NCBI GenBank assembly: GCA_017456555.1
Contig: JAFTJF010000010.1
Span: 22,787-86,786 of the forward strand
DNA from: Clostridia bacterium
GTDB taxonomy: Bacteria > Bacillota > Clostridia > TANB77 > CAG-508
Reading direction: 5' to 3'
DNA length: 64,000 bases
The notes beneath the pieces were generated by a model, which saw only the letters and a program-made list of their open reading frames with translations, searched no databases and was not told the DNA's origin. Below, one piece after another: positions 36,601 to 42,736 of the stretch (its first letter is position 1; the number at the start of each line of letters is the position of its first letter). A program made the translations under genes and the position numbers.

Positions 36601-37728
36601 ATTTACGTCTAAAGACTCAACACTTAAATAATAGCCATCTGGTATAAATCCAGAAACATTTATAATTGAATTATCTAAATCTGATTTTAATAATTGTTTA
36701 TATAGTTTTAATCCATTCATTTCTAAAACATTATAAACAACTTCCATTTCTACTGATGAATTTTCGAATTCTTCTTCTGTTATATATATTTTTTCACCAG
36801 GCAAATACTCTTTAACATTCTCATCCATATTTATTTCAATTGGATTTCCACTTGGTAATTCTGTTTCAAGATTTTCTTGTATTTGAGTAGTTTCTTGCAC
36901 TTCTTCTTGTGTATTATTTTCTGGTTGTTCTTCTGTTTTATTAGTAGTTTGTTCTTCAGTTGTAGATATATTTGACTCAACTACATTTTCAACTGTGTTT
37001 GTATTTTCTGTATTATTATTTAAATCCACAGTATTTTCTGAAATAGTATTTGTATTTTTATCTTCTTCAACATTTTTGGTATTATTTGCTATAACAGTAT
37101 TTGAATTTTCAACTGTTGAATTGTTTTCTAAAGCACTATCAACATCTTCATTAACTGAAGCTATTGCACTTGTTTCAACTGTATTTGTATTTTCTTTTAT
37201 TATATTTTGTATTGTATTTGAGTTAGAAACATTTTCTACTTTATTTGATATTATATTATTTGAATTAGTACTCTCGTTTGATATTGTATTATTTGAATTT
37301 GTACTTTCATTTGAAATCGTATTATTTATTGAATCGTCAACTTTATTTTCTGAAGTTTTATCTATATTATTTTCAACAACTTCGTTTTGCTCTATTGTAT
37401 TTGTAATTTCATTAGTAACTGCGTTTGTATTATCATTTTTATCAGCTACCTCTTTTAATTCCACAAAATATTTTTGTGCATAAAATCCATTTACTGTTTC
37501 TGGTAAGATTATATATTTTTCACCAGCTTCATCTTCAAAAACTTCAATATCTGCTTTTTTTGAATTTTCAGTTCCATATTCTTTAAAATTTACAGAGGTT
37601 GTTATTGTCATTTCTGATTTTGTTAAAATATTAAATCTATGCATTACAAATAAGCAGATAGCAATAATTGCCACTGTTATCAATAGTTTAGCTCTATTTG
37701 TTAACTTTTTCTTACTCTTTCTAGACAT
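27643..37728 (-). CDS. Giant repeat-rich surface protein, membrane anchored
   Basis: A 3361-residue protein starting MSRKSKKKLTNRAKLLITVA; this start has GGGAGT upstream and is preferred to the ATG ten codons earlier. One helix at 14-30 anchors it. Residues about 100-290 are Asn/Thr/Glu low-complexity with ENTNTVEN-like units. A CBM2-like segment (SGWTMKFDVPD) lies near 590. VFVDTENGNDNNAGN near 770 looks like the start of a beta-helix. About 28 imperfect (N/S)-x-(Y/F)-G-G-G repeats occupy roughly 1420-2290, and further beta-type domains follow. No LPxTG or other sorting motif appears at the C-terminus (DTFSYIIIK). It is probably an adhesin or matrix component anchored at its N-terminus. The single gene sits next to the TasA-like major subunit gene. 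Confidence 0.8.
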   Translation of the reverse strand: MSRKSKKKLTNRAKLLITVAIIAICLFVMHRFNILTKSEMTITTSVNFKEYGTENSKKADIEVFEDEAGEKYIILPETVNGFYAQKYFVELKEVADKNDNTNAVTNEITNTIEQNEVVENNIDKTSENKVDDSINNTISNESTNSNNTISNESTNSNNIISNKVENVSNSNTIQNIIKENTNTVETSAIASVNEDVDSALENNSTVENSNTVIANNTKNVEEDKNTNTISENTVDLNNNTENTNTVENVVESNISTTEEQTTNKTEEQPENNTQEEVQETTQIQENLETELPSGNPIEINMDENVKEYLPGEKIYITEEEFENSSVEMEVVYNVLEMNGLKLYKQLLKSDLDNSIINVSGFIPDGYYLSVESLDVNQMTTLTEDVKEFEGADVLLLYDIKIVNGTAEYQPKEYNQIVNVSVESNTALEGKLIGRPIGIVHIKETETEIVFEKIDIATKTTNSVDFITNEFSEYAIMAYAIIQDDAVTIDDYESDKNYYTGKNYTDEMVGTDQGNYKDLATVEINYYGYDPTDNFSEIETVTLTNANQAFTTTEANSNGYRNYTGTLTITSTGKDYIDVNSGWTMKFDVPDANFNAARTQTLNGNKFASISSDDTTVTITGNNFYDWTQNNANSLSLQFIIALANNTNITISSLNNFEFSFTKYKPIAYISAEEDNADTAEVNESERQNLVRYIKAVPVDKDNNIVLELIDNPFMDRPYGFGFNGWTTNEANYNFSINNDTKLQKVTVNVGTSRNVVINLRADWQNANVVFVDTENGNDNNAGNFNNPVSSWTGINSRLSGNRKTATNASDRELNIVVLKNGTLNGLSNDSNTSYTLTSLYNGVDYRANAELSAATFTAARDLQLDYLNIINSGYYTSTTTTGNITPYLIGGAYNIRIGRGMMPLNVGNNTTSFAQIQGRPTSGNTSRSYRLVIESGRYANIQTGGTQGYTYTSSATLVLGNDYDRVLQDNTQLEVYNRVATRSGAGTITSKDAGEPVFKTIVKSGTIGIDYFEYDDDEDYAFAGIYLGGHSSGTDNDDRVMIVEGGDVANILGGLAIQSDTSTVKTYIYMKGGNVQNIVGGAGVSTTRGDRIIQVTDGFVNYSISGGSNGFSAGQSNSSNPTGRLNGDTLIYIGGGATIGQAYIDNTSTAVPTLYYVEAGCVLGAGNGNDDPEYADRAGSVYSSHIIVDGNAKIANNVYGGGNYGRINFEQNTTTTPDEDQVEVVEYENISNPFNTTTQYMFASGMTSGYYLRANGTGIGRTAFDEYTVPSSPDDWMFENAANSASLYYVKNVSTGLYINIEYVYRYENVNLGDWWNSNYQNVITGISGVNVTLSDTPTPFSISYTGNGANAGIRISDTHTYTRYVSSGGWFGSYSPQGTTVTYYLSAQDASFSTTQNTIYLLKYTPLEIEDDDTEVEDDIDVVPGVTIDIFGGTVGNNVYGGPNNNDVRGSVKINMTGGTVNGTIYGGSNTSGTVTGLTLIKIDGGTIGTLNQTATTEADAVFGGGKGTQTEVSGNTYVDIYDNKNNVILYGSVYGGSEAGDVGGASRVRVKDAFSDSYTISTNSNIYGGGRGLTNDPATTDGDVTVIVDGGTYPTLDVFGGCNVNGEIGGSISVEIGEKNATSAEYVFGAGNQSEVTTNTNSVQVDIYKNANVKNAFNGGNNAGIAGNNTQLPRKITVDGGTVGNLYGGSNADGDLVETFVYTKNQANIGNVYGGGLGANTLISGNTYVDIQDSTITPNVFANATEAGGNVYGGGSEGPVNGNSVVNVQNSTIEDSLYGGGKSANVSATDIDIASSTIIKNIYGGGENGAITGNINGRSTDVNIENSQAGNIFGGGKGETATIANNTMLTIIGTKVVGDKEAEDATETAEYGNVYGGGDKGAVSGSTVITISDSSAITNNVFGGGNQANVAGDTSIYLENSSSGSVYGGGNAGVVNGTGNVDNAATVTILGSTIDKNVYGGGNKGQVVGNSYVLISDSVDDDGNSLATTTVGGSVYGGGRAANVNGTYVGIQNKTQAQNIFGGGELGEVETSTNVYIEESTITNSIYGGGKGTDASSDSSMPGQVKEDCNLEILNNTTINNRVFGGGQGVTAVVGGNTIVDFKGNSSTGDDIYGGGDNGPVNGTTKLFISSGNVGGSAYAAGNGATALVSVQSYLGIEGNSVIAKSVFGGGNAAETGEKYMNADKETGDALVIVDISGATIGENVYGGANSSVIYGSTVTNIGVEAINDYYTKLQEDADANGEEPVAIKPLENFIIGKIEIGGTIFGGGEQMDPTKEFNYDTISVTETILINIDGEGYETSDTDTNTFNFYESVFGSGNASSANTNGNINIRNYGTREKPKRGISIQRATDVIIDNVSILLNGTTDSTSAHPEGLFALNRINHLKIKNDTTLYLVNGANLLAHYSSMVGEDGQEEYADVKIVDTVVGENGDSYEVINGKIYDDDGDLQYYVSNGIVYEPNNTGIGEDTEVTKVATVENATTIEKNTDNRIYMYSGRNLNISDDEEVTSKYGDVKGMTFFGIFKSDGGDTDGEDSTNSVYMGMYDPNYSVGSDVEWNERNFNRSYVLGLHERNPEQDIAKDGFYTVYEKLGVELGESDILTEENYSTYNPTSYTSYITPTPKDDVYYMWYAGPDDEVFYYNFTLTASKHSTFGTKELSLLGISYENAVLTVSSVDASLVNGVGLYDKNTIPNINTDQDAANNNFGLTMKTSTSGWSMTGSTDFYADAITEDNNTNNTSYSGTNKYIIENLKTTPAFVFFLYHSNNITEARELGTVQVNMNLSYWKDALNRGNARVIIDAVLLSEVYDDTGYNGAIAPGSHYDLFANTVTNITTKSSFSTYFEFAQDNFSEIENVKNYYDDSYRVITTEYAFPTGTTITMIDRWDKNNPSYYYYDVTASDYAAGKVEYKLSEFKVMGSSNEMFDEKAARENYHITENGMDYEYENFIFISNFENAQFPDLPDGETAITHDQHFRMYLKTMIDGREEILFGLLDDQIDSIVYGIYDTESTIDINAEVSKSRVFLGNEVFLNVNTIYDVKKGEQSVTIYDTRYFDKKLGVKLTFYKKNDDTGVYEIVNGANLLGTYFELNGEKYYPRADGTTRIKIADLVSNASSSIKIGTENSALATGEYQIKVESFGSADGIYYGVEASATAWVSLELINDVYGLNSTLPEEQVIIDKTTGYTLDATTGKMNEAGHNELNFSVEYLSGLNNPYITVSLLRREYDETMNNPYQNTYTLVDLSEYVSDTLEIPVEINQEYTEEDQEFVDSIKQFEYEYVALDTDTIKASVVDNTVSVTLSSNYTLKENLKSGTYKVVFKLYDVSDTTVYKEETDENGEVISKTPFEIKDYMYIGDTFSYIIIK
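30900..33440 (-). repeat. Tandem imperfect repeats coding for YGGG units
   Basis: On the plus strand the motif CCACCACCATATA and close variants recurs roughly every 60-120 bases. It encodes about 28 units ending in NVYGGG, SVFGGG, NIYGGG and similar, each followed by a short turn and a strand such as GNTYVDI. Copies differ at many third positions, so the repeats are old. Boundaries are approximate. Confidence 0.8.
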
Positions 37729-37819
37729 TCTAGTACTCCCATTCTTAATATAATACACTCATATTCTATCATAGAACCTAGTAAAATTAAAGCTTTTTTG
37801 TGTTTTGTAATACAAATGA

Positions 37820-37854
37820 AAAATAACTCAAAATATAGTATTTTGAGTTATTTT
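37820..37854 (-). promoter_or_regulatory. 16-base perfect inverted repeat over a promoter-like site
   Basis: AAAATAACTCAAAATA (37820-37835) pairs with 37839-37854 around TAG. On the minus strand a perfect TTGACA (37861-37856) lies one base before it, and TATATT falls at the loop with an 18-base spacer. The palindrome could thus be an operator covering the promoter of the giant gene. A transcript from upstream would form the same hairpin. Confidence 0.5.
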
Positions 37855-37937
37855 ATGTCAATTTTTTATATAATAAAACATATACATCATGAGTAAATTT
37901 TCAAATTTCTCATCAATAATTTATATGTATAAACATT

Positions 37938-37970
37938 CAAAAAAAGCGATAGAAATTCTACCGCTTTTAT
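37938..37970 (-). terminator. Intrinsic terminator of the major TasA-like gene
   Basis: On the minus strand AAAAGCGGTAG and CTATCGCTTTT form an 11-base stem with one G-U pair, followed by seven T. It lies ten bases past the stop codon. Confidence 0.85.
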
Positions 37971-37979
37971 TTATATTAA

Positions 37980-39038
37980 CTATGGATTTGTTCCTCCACC
38001 TGTGGCAGTTGCAAATGGATCTAAGCTAAAACTTAAATCGTATTGTACATCTGTACCAGATGCGTTGTTTTCACAGTCAACATCTTGTCCTTCAACCCAT
38101 AAATATATTCTGTATTTTGTTACACCAGCAGCTAATCCGCCTGGCATTAACATACTTGGTGTTCCAGATTTTGGTGTTGCCCAAGTTGGTGTTGCTGCAG
38201 CAAATGTATCTGGATCTTTAGCAGCTGTAGCGTCAGCTAAAACAACTCCTGCTTTTTCAGCTTTAACACCGTCATAAGCTATTGTTCCATTTCCTTCTCC
38301 AGCTGTAATTGTTGCCCATCCTAGAGCTGTTGCATTGTTAACACCATTTATTGTATGTGCGTCTGCATTTGGTTCCCACATCATTACAGTACCACCTGTT
38401 GTTGGTAATGCTTGGATTTCTCCAGAAGTCGCATCAACAGCAGCTGTGTTTGGTCCTTTGATTAAAGCAACACGAGCAGCATTTGCTAATCCTTTAACTG
38501 TTGTTGGTTCTGTTACACTACCAGACATATATAATTCTGAAGCTTCTGTTTCAACTTTTAGGAACACATCGAATGCCATGTAATATCCTTTGTCAAACTC
38601 TCCAGTTGTTGTAACTGTATTTGATGCAACATCTGTTTGTAGTGTTGATGTTAATAAATATTGTCCATATGTATCACTTGTTGTATCTAAGTTAGCCTCT
38701 ACTTTACCAAAGAACATTTTTAAATGTCCATTTGCATCTAATTCTAAAGCACTAGATACTGGTGCCATTATTGATGGTAATTGGTTAACTGAAGATCCAT
38801 ATGTGTTATATGCACTAAAAACATCATCTTTTGTTAAAACAGTTTTCCATGTAATACCGTCAGCAGAAATTTGTAATCCACTTGATGTAGCAACTTTAAC
38901 ATCAATAGCATCGATGTTAACCGTTCTGTTTGCTGTAAACCAAGCGTATGTTGACATTATTAATAGTACAGCTGTTAATAACAAAATCATAAGTAAATTA
39001 TTAAGTTTTTGTTTACTTGCTTTTGTTTTTTTCTTCAT
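37980..39038 (-). CDS. TasA/camelysin-like secreted protein, candidate major fibre subunit
   Basis: A 352-residue protein with a Lys-rich N-terminus, a helix (15-32), and LIMSTYAWFTANRTV, the cleavage-site region seen in SipW substrates. The mature part is Ala/Thr/Gly-rich and beta-like. WVEGQDVDCENNASG near the C-terminus is echoed as FIEGDDPDCTNALLGG in the gene just upstream. Codon use is markedly less AT-rich than its neighbours, with a strong TAGGAGGAAAAG ribosome site and its own terminator, all pointing to very high expression. It ends with TAG. By analogy with TasA it probably forms the extracellular fibre body. Confidence 0.75.
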   Translation of the reverse strand: MKKKTKASKQKLNNLLMILLLTAVLLIMSTYAWFTANRTVNIDAIDVKVATSSGLQISADGITWKTVLTKDDVFSAYNTYGSSVNQLPSIMAPVSSALELDANGHLKMFFGKVEANLDTTSDTYGQYLLTSTLQTDVASNTVTTTGEFDKGYYMAFDVFLKVETEASELYMSGSVTEPTTVKGLANAARVALIKGPNTAAVDATSGEIQALPTTGGTVMMWEPNADAHTINGVNNATALGWATITAGEGNGTIAYDGVKAEKAGVVLADATAAKDPDTFAAATPTWATPKSGTPSMLMPGGLAAGVTKYRIYLWVEGQDVDCENNASGTDVQYDLSFSLDPFATATGGGTNP

Positions 39039-39053
39039 ATCTTTTCCTCCTAA

Positions 39054-39752
39054 TTAATCAATATGCTCTTCTGTAATGTCCATATGCATTTTCATTTCTC
39101 CACCTAGAAGTGCATTCGTACAATCGGGATCATCTCCCTCAATAAATATAACTATTGTGAATTTGTCAATAGCTCCAGGCGCGAAATCTTGTCTTGATTC
39201 TAACATTACAGTATCTTCGGAATAAAAAGCTTTAGTACCTTCTTCAGGTTCTTCTGTAAAACCATTTAGTTTACCATAAACAGTTTGTTCCCCATTTAAA
39301 TATACCATAACTCTTATCGCTTCATCTACGTTTAGAATAACATCGTCAACTAAAATTGAATACCAGTAGTTGATACTTTCTTTTCCTTCATTTTCAACAT
39401 AAAAGGTATAAGCTATATAGTTATCCCCATTATGAGAGCCTTCAGCTGCTGTATCAAGGTTTTCTGGCAACCATTTTATTGAGATATTATCCATACCATC
39501 AAGTCCAGTAGCCTCTAACCTTCTTGACACCACTTTTTCGCTTAAATCATCATATATTACTATACCTTTTTCCCAATTCAAATTTTGATCCAAAATAACA
39601 GTAAAGTTTCCTGCATCATAAACCATTGATAAGATAAAATATAGTAAAATAAGAAATAAAAGCAAAATTAGTAGTGCCAATCTAATCAATCTTATTCTAA
39701 AATCGCGCTTATAAATTTTGTTAGAGGTTGTTTTAAATTCAAACTTTGTCAT
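39054..39752 (-). CDS. TasA-like minor subunit, operon partner of the major subunit
   Basis: A 232-residue protein with a basic N-terminus, a membrane helix at 24-46 and an outer domain ending with FIEGDDPDCTNALLGGEMKM. The E-G-x-D-x-D-C motif is shared with the major subunit encoded 15 bases downstream. The cleavage region (LSMVYDAGNF) lacks the TYAWF pattern, so it may stay anchored and act as the base of the fibre. The ribosome site is AGGAGGTGAGG. It is transcribed from a TTGAGT-17-TAAAAT promoter at 39835-39863. Confidence 0.65.
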   Translation of the reverse strand: MTKFEFKTTSNKIYKRDFRIRLIRLALLILLLFLILLYFILSMVYDAGNFTVILDQNLNWEKGIVIYDDLSEKVVSRRLEATGLDGMDNISIKWLPENLDTAAEGSHNGDNYIAYTFYVENEGKESINYWYSILVDDVILNVDEAIRVMVYLNGEQTVYGKLNGFTEEPEEGTKAFYSEDTVMLESRQDFAPGAIDKFTIVIFIEGDDPDCTNALLGGEMKMHMDITEEHID

Positions 39753-39834
39753 TTGAACAACCTCACCTCCTAAGATTAAGCTATTATAGATTAGACATAC
39801 ATATTGAATTTTGCATATTCTCTAATTTATTCTA

Positions 39835-39863
39835 ATTTTAACACAACCGTATTTTATACTCAA
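39835..39863 (-). promoter_or_regulatory. Probable sigma-A promoter of the two-gene TasA-like operon
   Basis: Read leftwards: TTGAGT (39863-39858), a 17-base spacer, TAAAAT (39840-39835). It gives a leader of about 80 bases. The 318-base divergent region 39753-40070 also holds several TTTTACATTTTT-like direct repeats, possible binding sites for a shared regulator. Confidence 0.5.
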
Positions 39864-39914
39864 TTACATTAATTTTACATTTTTTTCTCATATATGTTAC
39901 ATTTTTTTAGTTAA

Positions 39915-39943
39915 TTGACTTGATTTTTTGGTTATGATAAAAT
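39915..39943 (+). promoter_or_regulatory. Probable sigma-A promoter of the divergent TasA-like gene
   Basis: TTGACT, a 17-base spacer and TAAAAT on the plus strand, with a leader of about 120 bases. The leader contains an inverted repeat TTTTTGATT...AATCAAAAA (about 39959-40010). Confidence 0.5.
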
Positions 39944-40070
39944 CAAGAAAAATAAATGTTTTTGATTATATTATTGTTTCAAAAAATGTAAAATTTTAAC
40001 AATCAAAAATATAATTTTTATTTTACATTTTTATTACAATTTATAATCAAAATTTGATGGAGTTTTAATT

Positions 40071-41009
40071 ATGAAAAAAAACAAAATTTTTAAACTAATA
40101 CTCTTAATTTTAATACTAATTTTTGCATTTTTAACAATAAGAGATACCTATTCAAAATATATAACTCAAACAGGAAACTCTTCAAATCTTAATATTTCAA
40201 AATGGCATATATTATTAAATGATGAAGATATTCGAAATAAAAAAGATTTTACAAATGATATAAAAATAGAATATGAAAAAAGTGAGCATGTCGCAGAAAA
40301 TGTTATTGTACCAACTTCAAAAGGAACCTTTTCTTTAGAATTAAATTCTACTGGAACAGAACTTCCTTTTGAATATACAATACAAATTACTGATGATAAA
40401 CCTTATAGTGTAACAGTAAATAGTATAACACAAGGCGACAATACAACACCTTATTTATATGATGTAACTCTTGATATAAAAAATAATAATTCAACTCTAA
40501 CAAATTGGACTTTAGATTTCGAATTACCAGAACCAATATTACAAGACAGCTCAAATGTCGATACCACAGATACTTATAAAATAGAAAATAATATTTTGAA
40601 AATAGAATCACAAACAGAATTCACTCAAGATACAACACAAACAATTAATATGATTCTTGCTTTTGCAAATGAAATAAATTTTGATATTAGTAACATAAAT
40701 TTAAATGGAATATCATTATATAATCCAACAGATAGAATAGCAGATTTTAGAATAACTTCTTATAACTTAAACGGAACTGAAATATATGTTCCATCACATG
40801 AAAGTAAAATTACAGGAACTGTAATACCTCCTGCTGATTTAACAGAAGAAGTAATAAATAGTTTTACCTTTACAATTGAATGGTATGATGAAGAAAATAA
40901 TATATATGACAATTTTGAAGATGTTGAAGCAATAAAAAATGGATTACCTGCAACAATACCAATTACACTTTCAGTTACTCAACAAAATCAAACAGCGCAA
41001 ACACCATAA
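40071..41009 (+). CDS. TasA-like secreted protein with CBM2-like domain
   Basis: A 312-residue protein with a Lys-rich N-terminus, a helix (8-24), and IRDTYSKYITQTGNSS, a SipW-substrate-type cleavage region. The middle, LTNWTLDFELPEPI to MILAFANEINFDI (about 140-210), reads like a carbohydrate-binding CBM2-type fold: Trp, alternating strands and an IES..E..Q edge. A similar segment occurs in the giant surface protein. The ribosome site is GGAG. It is the only plus-strand gene between 27 and 50 kb. A polysaccharide-binding fibre subunit is suggested but not proven. Confidence 0.65.
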   Translation: MKKNKIFKLILLILILIFAFLTIRDTYSKYITQTGNSSNLNISKWHILLNDEDIRNKKDFTNDIKIEYEKSEHVAENVIVPTSKGTFSLELNSTGTELPFEYTIQITDDKPYSVTVNSITQGDNTTPYLYDVTLDIKNNNSTLTNWTLDFELPEPILQDSSNVDTTDTYKIENNILKIESQTEFTQDTTQTINMILAFANEINFDISNINLNGISLYNPTDRIADFRITSYNLNGTEIYVPSHESKITGTVIPPADLTEEVINSFTFTIEWYDEENNIYDNFEDVEAIKNGLPATIPITLSVTQQNQTAQTP

Positions 41010-41033
41010 ACCAAAATTTAATATAAACTTATT

Positions 41034-41062
41034 AAGACATCTTTTATAAGATGTCTTTTTTA
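41034..41062 (+). terminator. Intrinsic terminator of the 40071 gene
   Basis: AAGACATCTT and AAGATGTCTT form a ten-base stem with a TTAT loop, followed by a T run. Confidence 0.85.
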
Positions 41063-41121
41063 TTATAAATTAAATCGTCGTCGAAATTTTCAATTTCGCG
41101 CCAACGATTATAATTGTTGCA

Positions 41122-41154
41122 ACAAAAAGAAGTAGATTTTTATATCTACTTCTT
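41122..41154 (-). terminator. Intrinsic terminator of the ten-gene fibre operon
   Basis: On the minus strand AAGAAGTAGAT and ATCTACTTCTT form an 11-base stem with a short loop, followed by TTTTTG. Just left of it, 41074-41111 holds a small nested inverted repeat (AATCGT...ACGATT around CGAAAT/ATTTCG). Confidence 0.8.
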
Positions 41155-41172
41155 AAAATTTTACTATATTTT

Positions 41173-41994
41173 TTATGGAGTTGTTGTTTGTGTTTCTTCT
41201 TTTTGAACAGCTTTTATTTTTACTTCTACTTCTATACAATATTCATCAGGATGATTATTATCAAATTCATAAGCTCTATTTCCCCAATAAGTATCAATTT
41301 CATCTGCTGCATCTATTACAGCTTGATCATCGCTTTCTACTTCATAATCCCAATTTACTTTGAATTTAAGTACAACATCTTGACTATTTGCAGGCATTGC
41401 AATTGGAGTTCCTGTATATAAAACATCATCTATATATATTTGAATTTTAAATGGGTAAGTTCCTAATAATTCAAATAATTTTTCAGAAGTATAAACTTCT
41501 TCTGTTCCATTATTATCATAGGTTGTTTCTCCAGCCACATATTTATCTTCAAAGATTTTTAAAGATAATATATCACAAGATAATTCTGCTTCTGTTTCAC
41601 CACTATTCTTAGCAGAAATTATTTGTTCTTTTTCAGTCATTCCTGGATAAATCTCACCTACTTCAAATATAAAGTTCTCAGTTTGATCTCCACTTGATAA
41701 CTCAAAGCTCCAGTTTTTAACATGCATTGATATTCCCATTGATACAGTAGAAATATATATAAACCAAGCATAAGTATTTACCAATAAAGTTAAAAGCAAT
41801 AATATTACAGTTCTAATTTTTAAACCAGTTTTCAATTTTGAACTATATCTTTTACGCTTTTTCTTTTTCGAACTATTTAGAGTTTTCGCTGGTTTGGCTT
41901 TATCTTCATTTTCAATTGTTTCTTCTATAGCACTATAAAGAATTTCATTTTCAATATCTTCATATAGTTTTGACTCTAAATCTTGAAACTCCAT
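41173..41994 (-). CDS. TasA-like secreted protein with long cytosolic N-terminus
   Basis: A 273-residue protein. Residues 1-60 are charged and end in a Lys/Arg block (SSKKKKRKRYSSKLKTG). A membrane helix follows at 62-78, then LLVNTYAWFIYISTVSMG, the TYAWF-type cleavage region. The outer domain carries VGEIYPGMTEKE..I.AKNSGE, a camelysin/TasA feature. The unusually long N-terminal region is a place where a cytosolic partner could bind. It is the last gene of the operon read from 50488, 34 bases after a SipW-type peptidase gene. Confidence 0.65.
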   Translation of the reverse strand: MEFQDLESKLYEDIENEILYSAIEETIENEDKAKPAKTLNSSKKKKRKRYSSKLKTGLKIRTVILLLLTLLVNTYAWFIYISTVSMGISMHVKNWSFELSSGDQTENFIFEVGEIYPGMTEKEQIISAKNSGETEAELSCDILSLKIFEDKYVAGETTYDNNGTEEVYTSEKLFELLGTYPFKIQIYIDDVLYTGTPIAMPANSQDVVLKFKVNWDYEVESDDQAVIDAADEIDTYWGNRAYEFDNNHPDEYCIEVEVKIKAVQKEETQTTTP

Positions 41995-42028
41995 AATAAC
42001 TCCTTCCCATTAATATTATATAGCAATT

Positions 42029-42691
42029 CTATTCTTCTTCCTCATCATCTTCTTCGTCGTCTTCGCTATCCTCATCGTCGTCATCTTCATATTCGTCATC
42101 ATCCTCAGAATCTTCGTCTTCATCATCTTCATCAAGCTCTTCTTCTGATTCTTCTCTATCATCTCTACTCTCTTTAATTTGTAAGAAAATTAATATAGCG
42201 AATGGAACAACAAAAACAATATAAAAGGCTGTCATGTTATTCATTAATTTAGTTAATAAGCTTATAACAAGACATTTATAAATAACTTTTCCATAAATTT
42301 GATCACCTGTAATTGTCGGATCTTCAGCTTCATTTGCAATACCTTTTGTATGGAAAACTCTTCCACCAACAGTTTCTTCAATTTCTATAATTTGGTGAGT
42401 TACAACTCTTCCTGCAAAAGTACCATGTTCTCCTAAATAAGTAACATCATCACCAACTTCAAGAGTATTTGGATCTTGTTCTTTTACAATTAAAACATCT
42501 CCAACTTGATATTTTGGAATCATACTTCCTGTAGCAACATTAAATACTCTAAAACCACCAATTGCTTTTTCATTATTTGAAAATCTTTGTAAAGCAAGAA
42601 CAGCAATTAATAATATTAAAAATATTAAACATATAACCTTTATAATAGTAAATATAGTTTCTAATGGTTTTAAATTTATTTTTTTCTTCAT
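42029..42691 (-). CDS. Signal peptidase I, SipW type, with acidic tail
   Basis: A 220-residue protein with an N-terminal helix (14-36), Ser in VATGSMIPKY, His in RVVTHQIIEI and a second helix near 150-170. The usual TKGDAN segment reads TKGIANEAEDP, so the first Asp is replaced by Ile. The later Asp may serve, or activity may be altered. The last 50 residues are almost only Asp and Glu and are cytosolic by topology. It is encoded next to a TasA-like substrate gene and the DUF2357-like gene. It likely removes signal peptides of the fibre subunits. Confidence 0.8.
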   Translation of the reverse strand: MKKKINLKPLETIFTIIKVICLIFLILLIAVLALQRFSNNEKAIGGFRVFNVATGSMIPKYQVGDVLIVKEQDPNTLEVGDDVTYLGEHGTFAGRVVTHQIIEIEETVGGRVFHTKGIANEAEDPTITGDQIYGKVIYKCLVISLLTKLMNNMTAFYIVFVVPFAILIFLQIKESRDDREESEEELDEDDEDEDSEDDDEYEDDDDEDSEDDEEDDEEEE

Positions 42692-42736
42692 TTTGATTCC
42701 TTTAAAATATATTTAGGCTTAAGGTCCTATTACCTT

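Noticed and set aside
36995-37483. Plus-strand frame of 162 residues rich in Ser, Phe and Val
   Set aside because: It is opposite the Asn/Thr/Glu low-complexity part of the giant protein and arises from its codon pattern.
41175-41421. Plus-strand open frames rich in Leu, Phe and His across the window
   Set aside because: They are mirror frames of the real minus-strand genes, have odd Leu/Phe/His composition and no ribosome sites.
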